Notes: generated from the letters alone by a model not told the origin. A stretch of 64,000 bases of DNA from Streptococcus pseudoporcinus LQ 940-04 (GCF_000188035.1 NZ_AEUY02000005.1:930001-994000), one strand, 5' to 3'; counted from the first letter of the stretch, positions 1 through 10,355 are shown. Numbers and translations: made by a program.

Positions 1-20
1 TCTTGTGCAAATGATTTCAT
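1..20 (-). CDS. 5' end of a gene leaving the window (partial)
   Basis: A start codon (CAT at 18-20 on the plus strand) opens a frame reading leftward out of the window as MKSFAQ. A clear Shine-Dalgarno site, AAGGAG, lies about six bases before it (plus-strand CTCCTT at 26-31). It lies directly downstream of pepX in the same direction. Too little is visible to name the product. The good ribosome binding site and ATG are the only support. Confidence 0.6.
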
Positions 21-56
21 TTTTTCTCCTTAAGAGTAAGCAGGCTACTCTATTAA

Positions 57-2336
57 CTAATCTTCAACGGGAAATTCCAGAGAAGAGTGTTCACAGTCAA
101 CCACTATTTGATAATCACTATTATCTCTGATAGTATGTTCGAAATCAGTAGTGTATAGAAGCAAATCAAGCTTATCGCCTGCTTTAAAGCGATAAATACT
201 TGGTTGTAAGTGGAAATCAAAAGTCATCCATTGATTAGGCAAAACATCTTCAACGGTAAGCAAGTCATGACGATTTTGTAAATTGATTACCCCCTTGGTG
301 ACCACACGATAGTCACTAGCAGTAAGAGCTAGTTCTTTTAGATCCTCACGTGCAAAATTTTGTCCATTGTCAATAGAGGCTAGCTCAACTACAGTCGGTG
401 TATCACTGAAGCGTTTCTTAGTCCCCTTGTCTAATAGCTGTGCAGAAAGAAGTCCTTTATTAATAGAAGATTTGACGCGCAGGTGTAAGCATGGTTTTCC
501 GTTAAGGTGAACATCTCGATCAAGTACAATCTCTAGCGTAAGGGCATTTGCCTTACCGGAGAATAGATCTTTTTTAAAGCTTTTGAAGTCTTTACAATAG
601 CTGGTAAATGTATCCTCAGAATAGTGATTGCTAATGGTTTGTTGACTATTACCAATGGTGAAAGTGTGAGTAGTTGACGCACCGAATTGTTCAAGTGTTT
701 GCCAAGCTTGTACTTGCTGGTTGTCTTGCCAGATAAGGCTTGGTAAGTGGTAATGGTTCTCTTTGCCCAAGAGTTTTTTGCTTAAAAGAGCATTCATCGA
801 TTCTCTGAAATCAATAGATTGCCAGTTATGCATGTAAACATGTTGGCCATGATGTAAAAAGGCGTGTTTAGCAACCGATTCGGGTAGTGCATTGAAGATG
901 TGGTAAAGATGGCTTGGCTTAACATTCCAGTCTTGTAGACCATGGGTAAAGACCACTTCACACCTAACTTTTTTAGCATGGGGAAGGTAGTTTCGATCAT
1001 GCCAAAATTGATTATAGTCGCCACTTGCACGATCTAGTGCCTCGGTTTGCTGCTGTAATTGCACGTGATACTTCTCTTTTTGTCTGAGATAGTCCCCCGC
1101 TAAAAGCGAGCGAGAATAGGTCAACTCCGTTAAAACATCTAAATCTTCACCTGGATAACCGCCTGGGCTACAGATGAGACCATTTTCACGGTAGTAGTCA
1201 TACCATGAAGAAATAGCGGCCTCTGCGATGATAACTTCTAGACCATCAACAGCCGTTGTGGCTAAGCCTGTTGACATGGTTCCTAAGTAAGATTTACCTG
1301 TAGTTGCGACCTTACCATTTGCCCAGTTGGCTTCAACAAGGGCATCACGTTTATGACTAGTATAGGCAACTGCTCGGCCATTTAACCAATCAATAACAGC
1401 TTTAAAGCTTTCGATTTGCAGATAATCGCCTGAGGTCATAAAGCCGTCTGAACCCGCTGTACCTACTCCTGAGACATAGATATTAGCAAAACCGCGAGCT
1501 AGGAAGTAGTCATTTAGACTATAGGAATCAATGAAAGAGAAGTGCTCAGTAGCTTGGCTTTTAGGAAGAGTTGGGTATTCTTGTTTTTCGGTTTGAATGT
1601 TTCGGGTCTCTACCTCGATTTTATGAGCTTCTTTGACCATAAGCTCAGTTTCCATTTGGTGTAATTTTCTATCATTAGCCACTTCGTTGACACCTTGATG
1701 GTAAGGGCTAGGAGTCATTATGCTTGGAATCTTATGCTGAGTTCTTGGCCTTAAGATATTAACTTTGATCAAGTCCTTGTGACCATCACAATCTGTATCA
1801 ACTGGAGCTTCTACATAGACGATCTCTTTTATCAGATGATTAGTGTCAAAAGTAGCTAAGGACTTACCGTTAAAGAAATGATAGTCGTTATCTTGGGGGA
1901 TAATGCCTTTACTTACTAGGTCGTCAAATAAGGTCATTCCCAATTTGTTACGACAAGCCAAGAGATGGTGAAGGCTAAGTAAGAATTCTGTTTCATTATA
2001 GGTCACAGGGAAGTTAATTTCTTTTACAAAATGACTACTATCTTGAAAATCAAAAAAAGGAATGAACCCGAGCAGTTGCAAGGCTACAAGTTGAAAGATA
2101 GCTTCTGACAAAGGCTTATCAGACTGAAAGAAAGTCGCTAAATCCTTATCTTGGTCGGAAATCATATTGGCTAATTGGTAGTCTTTATCAGCTATGAGGA
2201 AAAAGTAGTGTTCCAAGAAAGCCTTCAATAGACTTTTGGGGTCTTGCTGGTCTTCCAAGATAAAGCCTAAAGTTTCAAGGTCTTTTTTGGCTTCTAAGTA
2301 TTGTGGTTTGATATAGGAAAATTGATTATATCTCAT
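57..2336 (-). CDS. pepX: Xaa-Pro dipeptidyl-peptidase PepX
   Basis: Cytoplasmic serine peptidase that removes X-Pro dipeptides from peptide N-termini, helping use of proline-rich peptides. The protein is about 759 aa, the usual length for lactic-acid-bacterial PepX (S15 family). The catalytic triad is readable: Ser near residue 349 in GKSYLGT, Asp near 468 in HGLQDW and His near 498 in GQHVYMH. An upstream in-frame ATG (2348) would add four residues. I prefer the ATG at 2336 (MRYNQFSY) because family members start this way, although neither start has a strong Shine-Dalgarno site. It is divergent from the aquaporin gene and shares its 120-bp upstream region, which carries a cre-like site. Confidence 0.95.
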   Translation of the reverse strand: MRYNQFSYIKPQYLEAKKDLETLGFILEDQQDPKSLLKAFLEHYFFLIADKDYQLANMISDQDKDLATFFQSDKPLSEAIFQLVALQLLGFIPFFDFQDSSHFVKEINFPVTYNETEFLLSLHHLLACRNKLGMTLFDDLVSKGIIPQDNDYHFFNGKSLATFDTNHLIKEIVYVEAPVDTDCDGHKDLIKVNILRPRTQHKIPSIMTPSPYHQGVNEVANDRKLHQMETELMVKEAHKIEVETRNIQTEKQEYPTLPKSQATEHFSFIDSYSLNDYFLARGFANIYVSGVGTAGSDGFMTSGDYLQIESFKAVIDWLNGRAVAYTSHKRDALVEANWANGKVATTGKSYLGTMSTGLATTAVDGLEVIIAEAAISSWYDYYRENGLICSPGGYPGEDLDVLTELTYSRSLLAGDYLRQKEKYHVQLQQQTEALDRASGDYNQFWHDRNYLPHAKKVRCEVVFTHGLQDWNVKPSHLYHIFNALPESVAKHAFLHHGQHVYMHNWQSIDFRESMNALLSKKLLGKENHYHLPSLIWQDNQQVQAWQTLEQFGASTTHTFTIGNSQQTISNHYSEDTFTSYCKDFKSFKKDLFSGKANALTLEIVLDRDVHLNGKPCLHLRVKSSINKGLLSAQLLDKGTKKRFSDTPTVVELASIDNGQNFAREDLKELALTASDYRVVTKGVINLQNRHDLLTVEDVLPNQWMTFDFHLQPSIYRFKAGDKLDLLLYTTDFEHTIRDNSDYQIVVDCEHSSLEFPVED

Positions 2337-2359
2337 TTCTGTAACCATTCTTTCTATTA

Positions 2360-2373
2360 AGTAAACGTTTTAA
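2360..2373. promoter_or_regulatory. cre (CcpA) site, pepX/gla intergenic
   Basis: AGTAAACGTTTTAA fits the relaxed CcpA consensus WGWAARCGYTWWMA at all 14 positions. It lies about 14 bp upstream of the gla -35 box and just ahead of pepX. Which of the two genes it controls is inference. Confidence 0.55.
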
Positions 2374-2386
2374 TTTTTTCTACAGC

Positions 2387-2415
2387 TTTACATTGTCTAT
2401 TATACTTGATAAAAT
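2387..2415 (+). promoter_or_regulatory. sigma-A promoter of gla
   Basis: TTTACA (2387-2392) and TAAAAT (2410-2415) are separated by 17 bp. They lead into the aquaporin gene, whose GGAGG ribosome binding site is at 2443-2447. Confidence 0.6.
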
Positions 2416-2459
2416 GGTACTTGTCTAAACTATTAAACACTTGGAGGAAGTATAAACAA

Positions 2460-3308
2460 ATGGATGTTACATGGACTGTGAAATATGTCACAGAATTTCT
2501 TGCGACGGCATTACTTTTGATTTTAGGTAATGGAGCAGTTGCAAACGTTGACTTGAAAGGAACTAAAGGAAATAATTCAGGTTGGGTTATTATTGCCTTA
2601 GGTTATGGTTTTGGGGTTATGATGCCAGCTTTAATGTTTGGTAACGTTTCAGGTAACCACATCAATCCTGCCTTTACATTAGGACTTGCAGTGTCAGGAC
2701 TATTTCCTTGGGCACATGTTCTACCTTACATCCTTGCACAAATTTTAGGTGCTATGTTTGGTCAACTTGTCCTTGTAGGTGTCTATGGTCCTTACTTCCG
2801 TAAAACAGAAAATCCAAATCCAATCTTGGGTTCGTTCTCAACAATTTCAGCGCTTGACGATGGAACAAAAGCAAGCCGAAAAGCTGCTCTTATCAATGGC
2901 TTCGCTAATGAGTTTGCTGGATCATTTGTCCTTTTCTTTGGAGCTCTAGCATTAACCAAGAATTTCTTCGGTTCAGAATTAGTTGGTAAACTGGTTGCAG
3001 CTGGTTATGATAAGACAGTTGCTGAAACACAGGCTGCTCCTTACACTTCAGGTAGCTTGGCAGTAGCTCATTTAGGAATTGGTTTCCTCGTGATGACGCT
3101 CGTGGCTTCCCTAGGAGGACCAACTGGCCCAGGTTTAAACCCTGCTCGCGACCTTGGTCCTCGTATCGTTCACCATTTATTACCTAAATCAGTACTTGGA
3201 CAAGCTAAAGGTGATTCCAAATGGTGGTATGCATGGGTACCTGTACTTAGCCCAATTGTGGCCGCTATTCTAGCAATTGCAATCTTTAAATTACTTTATA
3301 TCAAATAA
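2460..3308 (+). CDS. gla: aquaglyceroporin / glycerol facilitator (MIP family)
   Basis: Integral membrane channel for water, glycerol and other small neutral solutes. The 282-aa product has six predicted membrane spans and both half-helix motifs: HINPAF in the first half and LNPARD in the second. This resembles the lactococcal/streptococcal Gla type, which runs slightly long and carries an extended loop between the halves. An upstream in-frame ATG at 2406 would add 18 residues, but GGAGG lies 12 bases before the ATG at 2460 and the family starts here. Monocistronic: own promoter and a strong terminator directly after. The cre site upstream suggests catabolite control. Substrate preference cannot be read from sequence. 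Confidence 0.9.
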   Translation: MDVTWTVKYVTEFLATALLLILGNGAVANVDLKGTKGNNSGWVIIALGYGFGVMMPALMFGNVSGNHINPAFTLGLAVSGLFPWAHVLPYILAQILGAMFGQLVLVGVYGPYFRKTENPNPILGSFSTISALDDGTKASRKAALINGFANEFAGSFVLFFGALALTKNFFGSELVGKLVAAGYDKTVAETQAAPYTSGSLAVAHLGIGFLVMTLVASLGGPTGPGLNPARDLGPRIVHHLLPKSVLGQAKGDSKWWYAWVPVLSPIVAAILAIAIFKLLYIK

Positions 3309-3316
3309 TTATAATT

Positions 3317-3362
3317 AAAAACCTCCTTATCTGATAGCATCGCTTCAGATAAGGAGGTTTTT
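3317..3362. terminator. bidirectional intrinsic terminator
   Basis: A perfect stem of about 18 bp (3317-3334 with 3345-3362) has A- and T-runs on either side. It serves gla on the plus strand and the convergent permease gene on the minus strand. Confidence 0.85.
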
Positions 3363-3369
3363 ATTGTGA

Positions 3370-4266
3370 TTAGTGGGGACTGAGCTCTGTTTTTTTAGTT
3401 ATGGAAGAGCGGATGAGCATGATTCCAGTAGCTATAACAATAAGCACAACCACTTTCTTGAGTGCATCTAGATGTAAATGCGTTAAGAACAAGACAGCTA
3501 GCAAGACGCCAATAATCCCACCGCTAACAATACCCGCAAAGCCTTCCCAGGAAACACGATCATCTTTAATAAATTGATGGCTAGAGGCAGTCATAATCAT
3601 AGCGGCATCTAGCATCATCACTGGCATAGCTACTGCGGGGCTTAAGCCCATTAAACTAAAAAAGATTAATTCAGGAGCATAATTGCCTAACCCCATAGTC
3701 ATCAAGATACCAATAATGAAATTAAAGCAAATGCCCAAGACAAGCCAGATACCATGTAGGCCGTGCATAGAATGGACAATATTGTCACCGGGATTAGAAA
3801 CCATCCGAAAAACCATAATAGCAGCCGCTATGATCAACAAGACCCCTAAAATGAATTGAACTGTAGGCGTATGCCAGTTTTTTGTCATACGGCTTCCCCA
3901 GAAAGCTCCCAAAAAGGCTGCCGCAGCCATCGAAACGAGAGTGATGACTTCCACCTTAACCACAAAGATAAAGCAGAGTGACTGAAATAAAACAGGGATA
4001 ACGTGTGCAGCCGTCATGGTTCCAGGTAATTTACTGTCATCCTTAATCAGTTTGGTTGCTTTAAAAAAAGTGGTAGTTGTGGCAAAAGAACCGATCCCTA
4101 AAGTGTCTAGAGCATCTGTGACGAGGCCAATCCAAAAGCCAGTCAAAAAACGTTTAAAGGGATTGATCTTGTTTTGACGGAAGTGACGGATTAGAGTTAT
4201 TAAAATAAAAAACATTGCTAGTATGAGCAACACTTGGATGAAGTGTAAGATTAAATAATCATGCAT
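3370..4266 (-). CDS. TSUP/TauE-SafE family membrane permease
   Basis: Very hydrophobic 298-aa protein with about eight predicted membrane spans and the two-repeat, glycine-rich layout of the TSUP (TauE/SafE, formerly DUF81) family. Members export or import sulfite, sulfonates or other sulfur/carbon anions, but the substrate here cannot be told. The frame could start at a TTG (4302). I chose the ATG at 4266 because the TTG has no ribosome binding site and the ATG has a weak AGG-type one. It is divergent from cppA and convergent with gla, probably monocistronic. Confidence 0.75.
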   Translation of the reverse strand: MHDYLILHFIQVLLILAMFFILITLIRHFRQNKINPFKRFLTGFWIGLVTDALDTLGIGSFATTTTFFKATKLIKDDSKLPGTMTAAHVIPVLFQSLCFIFVVKVEVITLVSMAAAAFLGAFWGSRMTKNWHTPTVQFILGVLLIIAAAIMVFRMVSNPGDNIVHSMHGLHGIWLVLGICFNFIIGILMTMGLGNYAPELIFFSLMGLSPAVAMPVMMLDAAMIMTASSHQFIKDDRVSWEGFAGIVSGGIIGVLLAVLFLTHLHLDALKKVVVLIVIATGIMLIRSSITKKTELSPH

Positions 4267-4329
4267 AGATAATAGTCTACCTAAAAAAAGGGTTGAGGTC
4301 AATGTTATTGCAGGTTAGCACATAAATTC

Positions 4330-4358
4330 TTGTCAAAAAAAATATTTTCGTCTATAAT
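4330..4358 (+). promoter_or_regulatory. sigma-A promoter of the cppA operon
   Basis: TTGTCA (4330-4335), 17-bp spacer, then a perfect TATAAT (4353-4358). The ribosome binding site GGAGGA is at 4371-4376, before the ATG at 4381. Confidence 0.8.
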
Positions 4359-4380
4359 AACAGAGGATTAGGAGGAAGAC

Positions 4381-5133
4381 ATGTCTATATTAGAAAATTC
4401 GGTCTTTTTAACGCCGGTTTTGCGGGTTAATAATCGCCAATTGAATATTGATTTTTACCAACAAAACCTCGGTTTAAAGTTAGTTTCAGAAGAAAATGCA
4501 ATTGCTATTTTTACTTCCTTTGGATCAGGTAATGAACGTTTTGTCATTGAAGAGTCACCTTCTGTTAGAACACGCGCTGTTGCGGGTTCTAAAAAAGTTA
4601 ATACCATTGTCATAAAAACCAGTGATGCCAAAGCCATTGAACAACTCTTGGCACATGGCGCAGCTGCTGAGAAGCTCTTTATTGGGCCTAAGGGCTATGC
4701 TTTTGAGGCCTTGTCACCAGAAGGTGATCGATTCTTATTACATGCTGAAGATGATATCAGCCAATTAGAGATTACTGACTTACCTGAACTGGTAGCAGAG
4801 GAAGACTTTCTAGGTTTAACTGATTTTACCTTTGAAACAATTGTTCTTAATGTTCTAGACGAGCAAGTGTCGCGTTCTTTTTACCAAGATATTTTTGAAG
4901 GTGATTTCCCAATAAGGATAGATTTCCTTGAAAAAGAAGGTCCAGACTTAGCTATTGAGCCACATCTAACGTGGGATTTAGAGATTCTAGAAGTAAAAGT
5001 GCCAAATGATTACGATTTAGCAACCTTAAAAGCTTCTTTAGAAGAAAAGAAGCTGAGTGTTTATTTGGATCCTAAGGAAAAAATATTAGTGGTTTCTGAC
5101 CCGAGCCTTATCGAGATCTGGTTTACTAAATGA
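4381..5133 (+). CDS. cppA: CppA-family protein (VOC/glyoxalase fold)
   Basis: A 250-aa protein with an N-terminal VOC-type domain (TPVLRVNNRQLNIDFYQQ, about residues 10-120) and the separate C-terminal domain typical of streptococcal CppA. Pneumococcal CppA was described as a C3-degrading proteinase, but the fold looks like a glyoxalase/bleomycin-resistance family and there is no signal peptide, so I treat the enzymatic role as unproven. The start has a strong Shine-Dalgarno site. The stop overlaps the start of the next gene, so the two are translationally coupled. Confidence 0.8.
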   Translation: MSILENSVFLTPVLRVNNRQLNIDFYQQNLGLKLVSEENAIAIFTSFGSGNERFVIEESPSVRTRAVAGSKKVNTIVIKTSDAKAIEQLLAHGAAAEKLFIGPKGYAFEALSPEGDRFLLHAEDDISQLEITDLPELVAEEDFLGLTDFTFETIVLNVLDEQVSRSFYQDIFEGDFPIRIDFLEKEGPDLAIEPHLTWDLEILEVKVPNDYDLATLKASLEEKKLSVYLDPKEKILVVSDPSLIEIWFTK

Positions 5134-6062
5134 TGTCAAAAGTTACCGATTTTATTCAAAAGCAAATTTCTGAAGGGCTATACCCAGGGGCGAGTTTAGC
5201 CCTTTTTCAACAGGGGAAATGGCAAGAGTATTACCTGGGAACCACTAATGGTAAAGAGCCTGTTAGAGCTAATTTAGCCTACGATTTAGCGAGTGTTTCC
5301 AAGGTGGTAGGTGTTGGGACCTTATGTATTTTTTTGGTCAATAGCGGAGCTTTGGAGTTGGATCAGCCCTTGCAGACTTACTATCCTGATTTTAGCAATC
5401 AAGAGGTCACTGTGCGGCAGCTTTTAACACATACTAGCGGTTTAGATCCCTATATCCCAAATAGGAATCAACTTAATGCAGCTCAGCTTAAAGAGGCACT
5501 CAACCACTTAAGAGTGACAAGAGATAGATCGTTTCGCTACACTGATGTCAATTTCCTCTTACTGAGCTTTATGTTGGAGACACTACTAGGTAATTCTTTA
5601 GATCAGCTTTTCTTTAATTATATTTTTAAGCCTTTTGGTATGCATGAAACCTGTTTTGGTCCAAGAGCTGGTGCAGTACCGACTGTAAAAGGTATTTATG
5701 ATGGTATTGTCCATGATCCTAAAGCAAAGGTTTTGGAAAATCATGCCGGATCAGCTGGGCTTTTTTCCACCCTTAAGGATATGGAGACCTTTCTTGACCA
5801 TTACATGCAAGATGACTTTTCAGCTAAGCTTTTTCAGAATTATAGTGACCAGAAAAAAGAGCGCTCGTTAGCTTGGCGCTTGGATAAAGACTACCTGGAT
5901 CATACAGGTTATACAGGGACTTTTATCATGTATAATCAAAAGCAAGAAGCTGCTATTTTTCTCACCAACCGTACCTTTGACAGAGATGAAAGAGCAAAGT
6001 GGATAAAAGATCGTGATGCCTTAATGGCTGTTATAAGATTAGCATTTGAAGAGAATCGTTGA
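5130..6062 (+). CDS. beta-lactamase-fold serine hydrolase (class C / PBP-like)
   Basis: The 310-aa protein has the motifs of the Beta-lactamase (PF00144) family: SVSK as the SxxK nucleophile motif near residue 57, YTDVN as the YxN motif near residue 139, and a C-terminal HTGYTG in place of KTG. No signal peptide or transmembrane anchor is evident, so it is probably a cytosolic esterase or peptidase-like hydrolase rather than a cell-wall enzyme or true lactamase. Two adjacent ATG codons (5130, 5133) overlap the cppA stop, indicating coupling in a two-gene operon. The substrate is unknown. Confidence 0.75.
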   Translation: MMSKVTDFIQKQISEGLYPGASLALFQQGKWQEYYLGTTNGKEPVRANLAYDLASVSKVVGVGTLCIFLVNSGALELDQPLQTYYPDFSNQEVTVRQLLTHTSGLDPYIPNRNQLNAAQLKEALNHLRVTRDRSFRYTDVNFLLLSFMLETLLGNSLDQLFFNYIFKPFGMHETCFGPRAGAVPTVKGIYDGIVHDPKAKVLENHAGSAGLFSTLKDMETFLDHYMQDDFSAKLFQNYSDQKKERSLAWRLDKDYLDHTGYTGTFIMYNQKQEAAIFLTNRTFDRDERAKWIKDRDALMAVIRLAFEENR

Positions 6063-6087
6063 ACAGATTCTTATTAATGAAAAAGCA

Positions 6088-6117
6088 AAAAATCCTCAAT
6101 AATATGAGGATTTTTTT
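6088..6117 (+). terminator. terminator of the cppA operon
   Basis: Stem AATCCTCA / TGAGGATT (6091-6098 with 6105-6112), extended by A/T pairs and followed by a T-run. Confidence 0.8.
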
Positions 6118-6226
6118 AGTCATTGGTAAATATGTCATGTTTTAATCTTTTTGAAATAGTAAATCCTGGGACGTCTAATAGCAGATACTAGTTCTAAAGT
6201 AAAAACAAAAAAGGTCCAGCCTTCTT

Positions 6227-6664
6227 TTAAATCGTTTTTTCCATAGTGATGTGTTTAATACCAGCTTCTTCAAAAATAGTTCCGACTGGTGAAAATCCAA
6301 GTTTTTCGTAAAAAGTTTGGGCTGATAATTGAGCATGCAAAACAATTTTTTCAAAACCTTGGATATGAACATAGTCTATCACATAGGTCATCAAGGTTTG
6401 TCCTACCTGATCGCCACGAAAGTCACACAAAACGGCCATACGTTGTAAGGTAACACTGTTATCATTTTTACTTGGCAAGATACGACAAGTTGCACATGGT
6501 CTACCATCATCATGATATACGGTAAAGTGAAGACAATGTGCTTCATCTTTATCAATCTCAAGTGATGCGGGTACCTTTTGTTCATCAACAAATACTGTTT
6601 GACGAATTTTAACAGCGTCAATGTACGTTTTTGATAAGGTATTTCGAGTCTGTTTGATAATCAT
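6227..6664 (-). CDS. GNAT family N-acetyltransferase
   Basis: The 145-aa protein has the Gcn5-related acetyltransferase layout. Beta strands around residues 50-65 and a pyrophosphate-binding loop region near RGDQVGQTLM lead to the C-terminal segment AQTFYEKLGFSPVG, which is typical of the acetyl-CoA fold. The N-terminus (RQTVFVDEQKVP) resembles the ElaA/YitI-like group. The acceptor substrate is unknown. It lies 60 bp downstream of pfl in the same direction, but a hairpin terminator lies between them and no strong ribosome binding site precedes the ATG, so expression may depend on read-through. Confidence 0.75.
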   Translation of the reverse strand: MIIKQTRNTLSKTYIDAVKIRQTVFVDEQKVPASLEIDKDEAHCLHFTVYHDDGRPCATCRILPSKNDNSVTLQRMAVLCDFRGDQVGQTLMTYVIDYVHIQGFEKIVLHAQLSAQTFYEKLGFSPVGTIFEEAGIKHITMEKTI

Positions 6665-6683
6665 AAAACTATTTTAACTAAAA

Positions 6684-6715
6684 AAGAAGCAATGTCAATA
6701 GACATTGTTTCTTTT
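6684..6715 (-). terminator. terminator of pfl
   Basis: Stem AAGAAGCAATGTC (6684-6696) pairs with GACATTGTTTCTT (6701-6713) with one wobble. On the minus strand it is followed by a T-rich tract (plus-strand A-run at 6680-6685). Confidence 0.65.
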
Positions 6716-6724
6716 TAGCAAAAA

Positions 6725-9052
6725 TTATTTTCCTGAAATAGCTTCAGCAGCATCATCCATTGAGAGAACTTCGTGGAAGACACGTTGTGTCAATTCTTGT
6801 TTTTGTTCAGGTGTAAGGTATTTAGTGTTAACACAATATCCTGAGATACGAACGATAACATCTTCGCCTGCCATGATTTTATCATAAACATCATTAAGAT
6901 CCATAACATTCAAATTGACGTGTTGACCACCGTTTTCGAAATAACCATCAAGAACAGTAACTAAGTTATCAACTTGTTCATCAAATGTTTTACCTAAGGC
7001 ACGTGGTGAAACTTGAGTAGTCAATGAGATACCATCGTTAGCATGTGAGAATTCTAGCTTAGCAAGTGAGTTAAGGTTTTGTAACCAGCCACCTTTTGCT
7101 TTGTTAGATGGGTTAGCACCTGGTGAGAAGAATTCAACTTTACTTGTATTTACAGTACCATCTTCGTTTAAGAAGACACCGCGGTGTACTGGAGAGTTAC
7201 CAGTTTGTTTAGAGTAAGCGACGTTTGAAGTGATTGTAAGAAGAGAAACAGAAGCTTCAGCATTCTTATAAAGTTTGTGACTAGCAAGACGAGTGTGGTA
7301 AGCTTCCATCAACCACTTAGCAATATCATCTACACGGTCATCGTCTTCACCATAACGAGGGAAATCACCGATGACTTCATAGTCGTAGATGTAACCATTT
7401 TCGTCACGGATTGTTTTAACAGTTGCATATTTAATAGCTGATAGGGTATCAACAGTATTGGCGAAGCCACAGATACCAAATCCCATATTAGCGCGTTGGT
7501 GACTAGGTAGGAAAGCCATTTGAACGGCTTCATAGTTGTATTTATCAGTCATGTAGTGAATGATATTAAGGGCATCTACATAAGTGTCTGTCAACCAGTC
7601 AAGAGATTTTTCAAAGTTAGTCATAACTTCATCATAATCAAGGATTTCTGATGTGATTGGTTCAACAACGTTAAATACTTTGTAGTCTCTGTGAACATCA
7701 TCGTAACCACCGTTAAGTCCAGTAAGAAGGGCTTTAAGCACATTTACGCGAGCACCAAAGTATTGGATATTGTGACGTTTGTCTTCATTTTCAGGGTCAA
7801 GTGGTGATACACAACATGAGATACATGACATTTCGCCGTAACCTTCTTTGGCCATTGTTGTTACACCTTCATATTGGATAGAAGAATGTTTATGGCTCAT
7901 TTTCATACAGTAGCGACGGAATGATTCTGGCAACTTGTCAGTCCAAAGAACAGTCAAGTTTGGCTCTGGTGAGTTACCGATATTATCAAGAGTATTCAAG
8001 AAACGGTAATCCATCTTAGTAACACGGTGGCGACCATCGTTACCCATACCAGCCATTGAAGTTGTGATGAATGTTGGGTCACCTGAGTAAAGAGCGTCGT
8101 AAGCTTTAGTACGAGCAAATTTCACTGTACGTAGTTTAAGAACGAAGTCATCAACAAATTCTTGGATTTCTGATTCTGTAAATGTTCCACGAGCAAGGTC
8201 ACGTTCTGCAAAAATATCAAGGACAATTGGCACACGTCCAAGAGAAGTTGCAGCACCATTGATCACACGACATACAGCCATGAAAGCAATGTTTACCCAT
8301 TGGATAGCTTCTTTAACATTTTCTGCTGGACGACGAACGTCAACACCATAAAGGTCCCCAAGTTTAGCCACTTCACCAAGTGCTTGGTATTGCAGATTAA
8401 TTTCTTCGCGTAGGCGGATTGATTCTTCATCAATCTCAGTAATGGCGTTCCAGTCATTTACTTTTTCTTGCATTAAGTAGTCTGCACCATATAGAGCAAG
8501 ACGAGCATAAACACCGATAATACGTCCACGAGAATAGGCGTCTGGTAAACCAGTTACGGTATGAGCATGGCGCGCACGACGGATATTTGAAGTGTAGGCG
8601 CGGAAGATCCCATCATTTACAGTAGTGACGTATTTAGTAAAGATTTCATGAACAGCTGGATCTGGTTCATAACCGTTTTCTTTAAGAGTAGTTTCCGCCA
8701 TACGGATACCACCTTTTGGCATGAAGTTCAGTTTGAACAACTCATCATTTTGAATACCATAAATTAATTCGTTTTCTTTATCAATGAATCCAGCTGGGAT
8801 TTCAGCGATTGAAGAAGGACGTGTGTCAAAGGGGAAGCGACTTGCTTCGTATTCGGCTTTGGTGTCTTCAATAATTTTTTTGATTTTTAATGAACGTTCA
8901 GTGACACCCGCAAGGAATGTTTCATCGCCATCATAAGGTGTGTAGTTTGCTTGAACGAATCTTGAAACACTTGCTTTTTCTTTCCAATCTGTTCCCTTAA
9001 AGCCTTCCCAAGCTTTTTCGAAAACATCTGTGTTTGTTTTAACAGTTGCCAT
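6725..9052 (-). CDS. pfl: formate C-acetyltransferase (pyruvate formate-lyase)
   Basis: Glycyl-radical enzyme converting pyruvate and CoA to acetyl-CoA and formate in anaerobic mixed-acid fermentation. At 775 aa it matches streptococcal Pfl. The catalytic cysteine pair is seen in CISCCVSP near residues 412-413 and the glycyl-radical loop RISGYCV near residue 737. It needs the radical-SAM activase PflA, which is not in this window. The start ATG follows an AAGGAGAAA ribosome binding site. Divergent from dinB, with a cre-like palindrome in the shared upstream region, consistent with known CcpA control of pfl genes in streptococci. Confidence 0.97.
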   Translation of the reverse strand: MATVKTNTDVFEKAWEGFKGTDWKEKASVSRFVQANYTPYDGDETFLAGVTERSLKIKKIIEDTKAEYEASRFPFDTRPSSIAEIPAGFIDKENELIYGIQNDELFKLNFMPKGGIRMAETTLKENGYEPDPAVHEIFTKYVTTVNDGIFRAYTSNIRRARHAHTVTGLPDAYSRGRIIGVYARLALYGADYLMQEKVNDWNAITEIDEESIRLREEINLQYQALGEVAKLGDLYGVDVRRPAENVKEAIQWVNIAFMAVCRVINGAATSLGRVPIVLDIFAERDLARGTFTESEIQEFVDDFVLKLRTVKFARTKAYDALYSGDPTFITTSMAGMGNDGRHRVTKMDYRFLNTLDNIGNSPEPNLTVLWTDKLPESFRRYCMKMSHKHSSIQYEGVTTMAKEGYGEMSCISCCVSPLDPENEDKRHNIQYFGARVNVLKALLTGLNGGYDDVHRDYKVFNVVEPITSEILDYDEVMTNFEKSLDWLTDTYVDALNIIHYMTDKYNYEAVQMAFLPSHQRANMGFGICGFANTVDTLSAIKYATVKTIRDENGYIYDYEVIGDFPRYGEDDDRVDDIAKWLMEAYHTRLASHKLYKNAEASVSLLTITSNVAYSKQTGNSPVHRGVFLNEDGTVNTSKVEFFSPGANPSNKAKGGWLQNLNSLAKLEFSHANDGISLTTQVSPRALGKTFDEQVDNLVTVLDGYFENGGQHVNLNVMDLNDVYDKIMAGEDVIVRISGYCVNTKYLTPEQKQELTQRVFHEVLSMDDAAEAISGK

Positions 9053-9118
9053 AAGTTTCTCCTTAAATATTCTAGTAACAAAAGGTTCTGTTACACCTAC
9101 ACAATCAGTTTAACATAA

Positions 9119-9132
9119 AGGAAACGTTTTCC
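9119..9132. promoter_or_regulatory. cre-like site between pfl and dinB
   Basis: AGGAAACGTTTTCC is a near-palindrome with the central CG of a cre; the outermost bases deviate from TGNAANCGNNNNCA. On the pfl strand it falls between a possible TTGGGA and TAAACT promoter pair. CcpA binding is inference. Confidence 0.4.
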
Positions 9133-9144
9133 CAAGCATATTTC

Positions 9145-9171
9145 TTGACAAATTAACTTTTCTTTTATAAT
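9145..9171 (+). promoter_or_regulatory. promoter of dinB (short spacer)
   Basis: Perfect TTGACA (9145-9150) and perfect TATAAT (9166-9171), but only 15 bp apart, shorter than the usual 17. Both boxes are consensus, so a weak or regulated promoter is plausible. Confidence 0.5.
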
Positions 9172-9260
9172 ACAGTTTGAGAAAACAGTAACAATCTGTA
9201 TTACTGTTATTTCTTTGTCTTTCTAAACACTTAAGGTTATAATGGTTGCAGGAGGACCTC

Positions 9261-10355
9261 ATGCTTATATTTCCGCTCCTTAACGATACATCTCGTAAAA
9301 TTATCCATATTGATATGGATGCTTTTTTTGCTGCAGTGGAGATGCGTGACAATCCAGACCTAAAAGGGAAGCCGGTAGTCATTGCTAAAGACCCTCGGGA
9401 AACCGGAGGAAGAGGTGTTGTTTCAACCTGTAATTATGAGGCTAGAGCTTTTGGTATTCATTCAGCCATGAGTTCGAAAGAAGCTTACGAGCGTTGCCCA
9501 CAAGCTATCTTTATCTCAGGAAATTATGGTAAATATCGCGAAGTGGGCCTGGAAATTAGGCGGATTTTTAAGCGCTATACTGATTTAGTGGAACCGATGT
9601 CAATTGATGAGGCCTATCTTGATGTGACTGAAAATAAATTAGGCTTAACTTCTGCTGTCAAAATAGCCAAGCTAATCCAGTATGATATTTGGAAAGAATT
9701 ACATCTGACCTGTTCAGCAGGAGTCTCTTATAATAAGTTCCTCGCAAAATTAGCCAGTGACTTCGAGAAGCCTCATGGTTTAACCCTTATTTTACCAGAT
9801 CAGGCTCAGCCATTCCTTGAGAAGCTCCCAATTGAAAAATTTCACGGAGTGGGAATAAAGTCTGTGGAGAAGTTGCATGAGATGGGTATCTATAACGGAA
9901 AAGATTTACTGGGTTTATCAGAAATGACTTTAATTGACCACTTTGGTCGCTTTGGTTTTGATCTTTATCGGAAGGCGCGTGGGATTAGTTCTTCACCCGT
10001 AAAGCCTGATCGTATTCGAAAATCAATTGGCAGTGAACGAACCTATAGCAAGTTATTGTATACTGAAGCAGATGTAAAAGCGGAAATTGCCAAACACGCT
10101 CAGCGTGTTGTTAGCACCTTGGATAAGAGTCATAAACGGGGCAAAATTGTTATTCTTAAGGTTCGTTATGCGGATTTCACAACCTTGACTAAGCGTGTTA
10201 GTTTAAATCAGGCCACCCGTGATTTAGATATCATAAGCCAAACGGCCAATGCCATTTATGACAGCATAGAAGAATCGGAATTAGGGATTAGACTGCTGGG
10301 TGTTACCTTAACCCAGTTAGAGGAGAAGAATGAAGAAATATTGCTAGAACTTTAA
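9261..10355 (+). CDS. dinB: DNA polymerase IV (Y family)
   Basis: Error-prone translesion polymerase, 364 aa. The palm motifs are visible: [12 protein letters not shown] near residue 20 and [10 protein letters not shown] near residue 115, which carry the metal-binding acidic residues. The little-finger domain follows and the chain ends in an acidic tail after a [10 protein letters not shown] strand. An in-frame TTG at 9246 lies upstream, but AGGAGG at 9250-9255 fits the ATG at 9261 exactly. Monocistronic; its stop codon overlaps the strong terminator that follows. Confidence 0.93.
   Translation: MLIFPLLNDTSRKIIHIDMDAFFAAVEMRDNPDLKGKPVVIAKDPRETGGRGVVSTCNYEARAFGIHSAMSSKEAYERCPQAIFISGNYGKYREVGLEIRRIFKRYTDLVEPMSIDEAYLDVTENKLGLTSAVKIAKLIQYDIWKELHLTCSAGVSYNKFLAKLASDFEKPHGLTLILPDQAQPFLEKLPIEKFHGVGIKSVEKLHEMGIYNGKDLLGLSEMTLIDHFGRFGFDLYRKARGISSSPVKPDRIRKSIGSERTYSKLLYTEADVKAEIAKHAQRVVSTLDKSHKRGKIVILKVRYADFTTLTKRVSLNQATRDLDIISQTANAIYDSIEESELGIRLLGVTLTQLEEKNEEILLEL

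Noticed and set aside
28..53. Small inverted repeat AGAGTA/TACTCT between pepX and the left-edge gene
   Set aside because: Only six base pairs, no T-run; it would not terminate and pepX is probably co-transcribed with the next gene.
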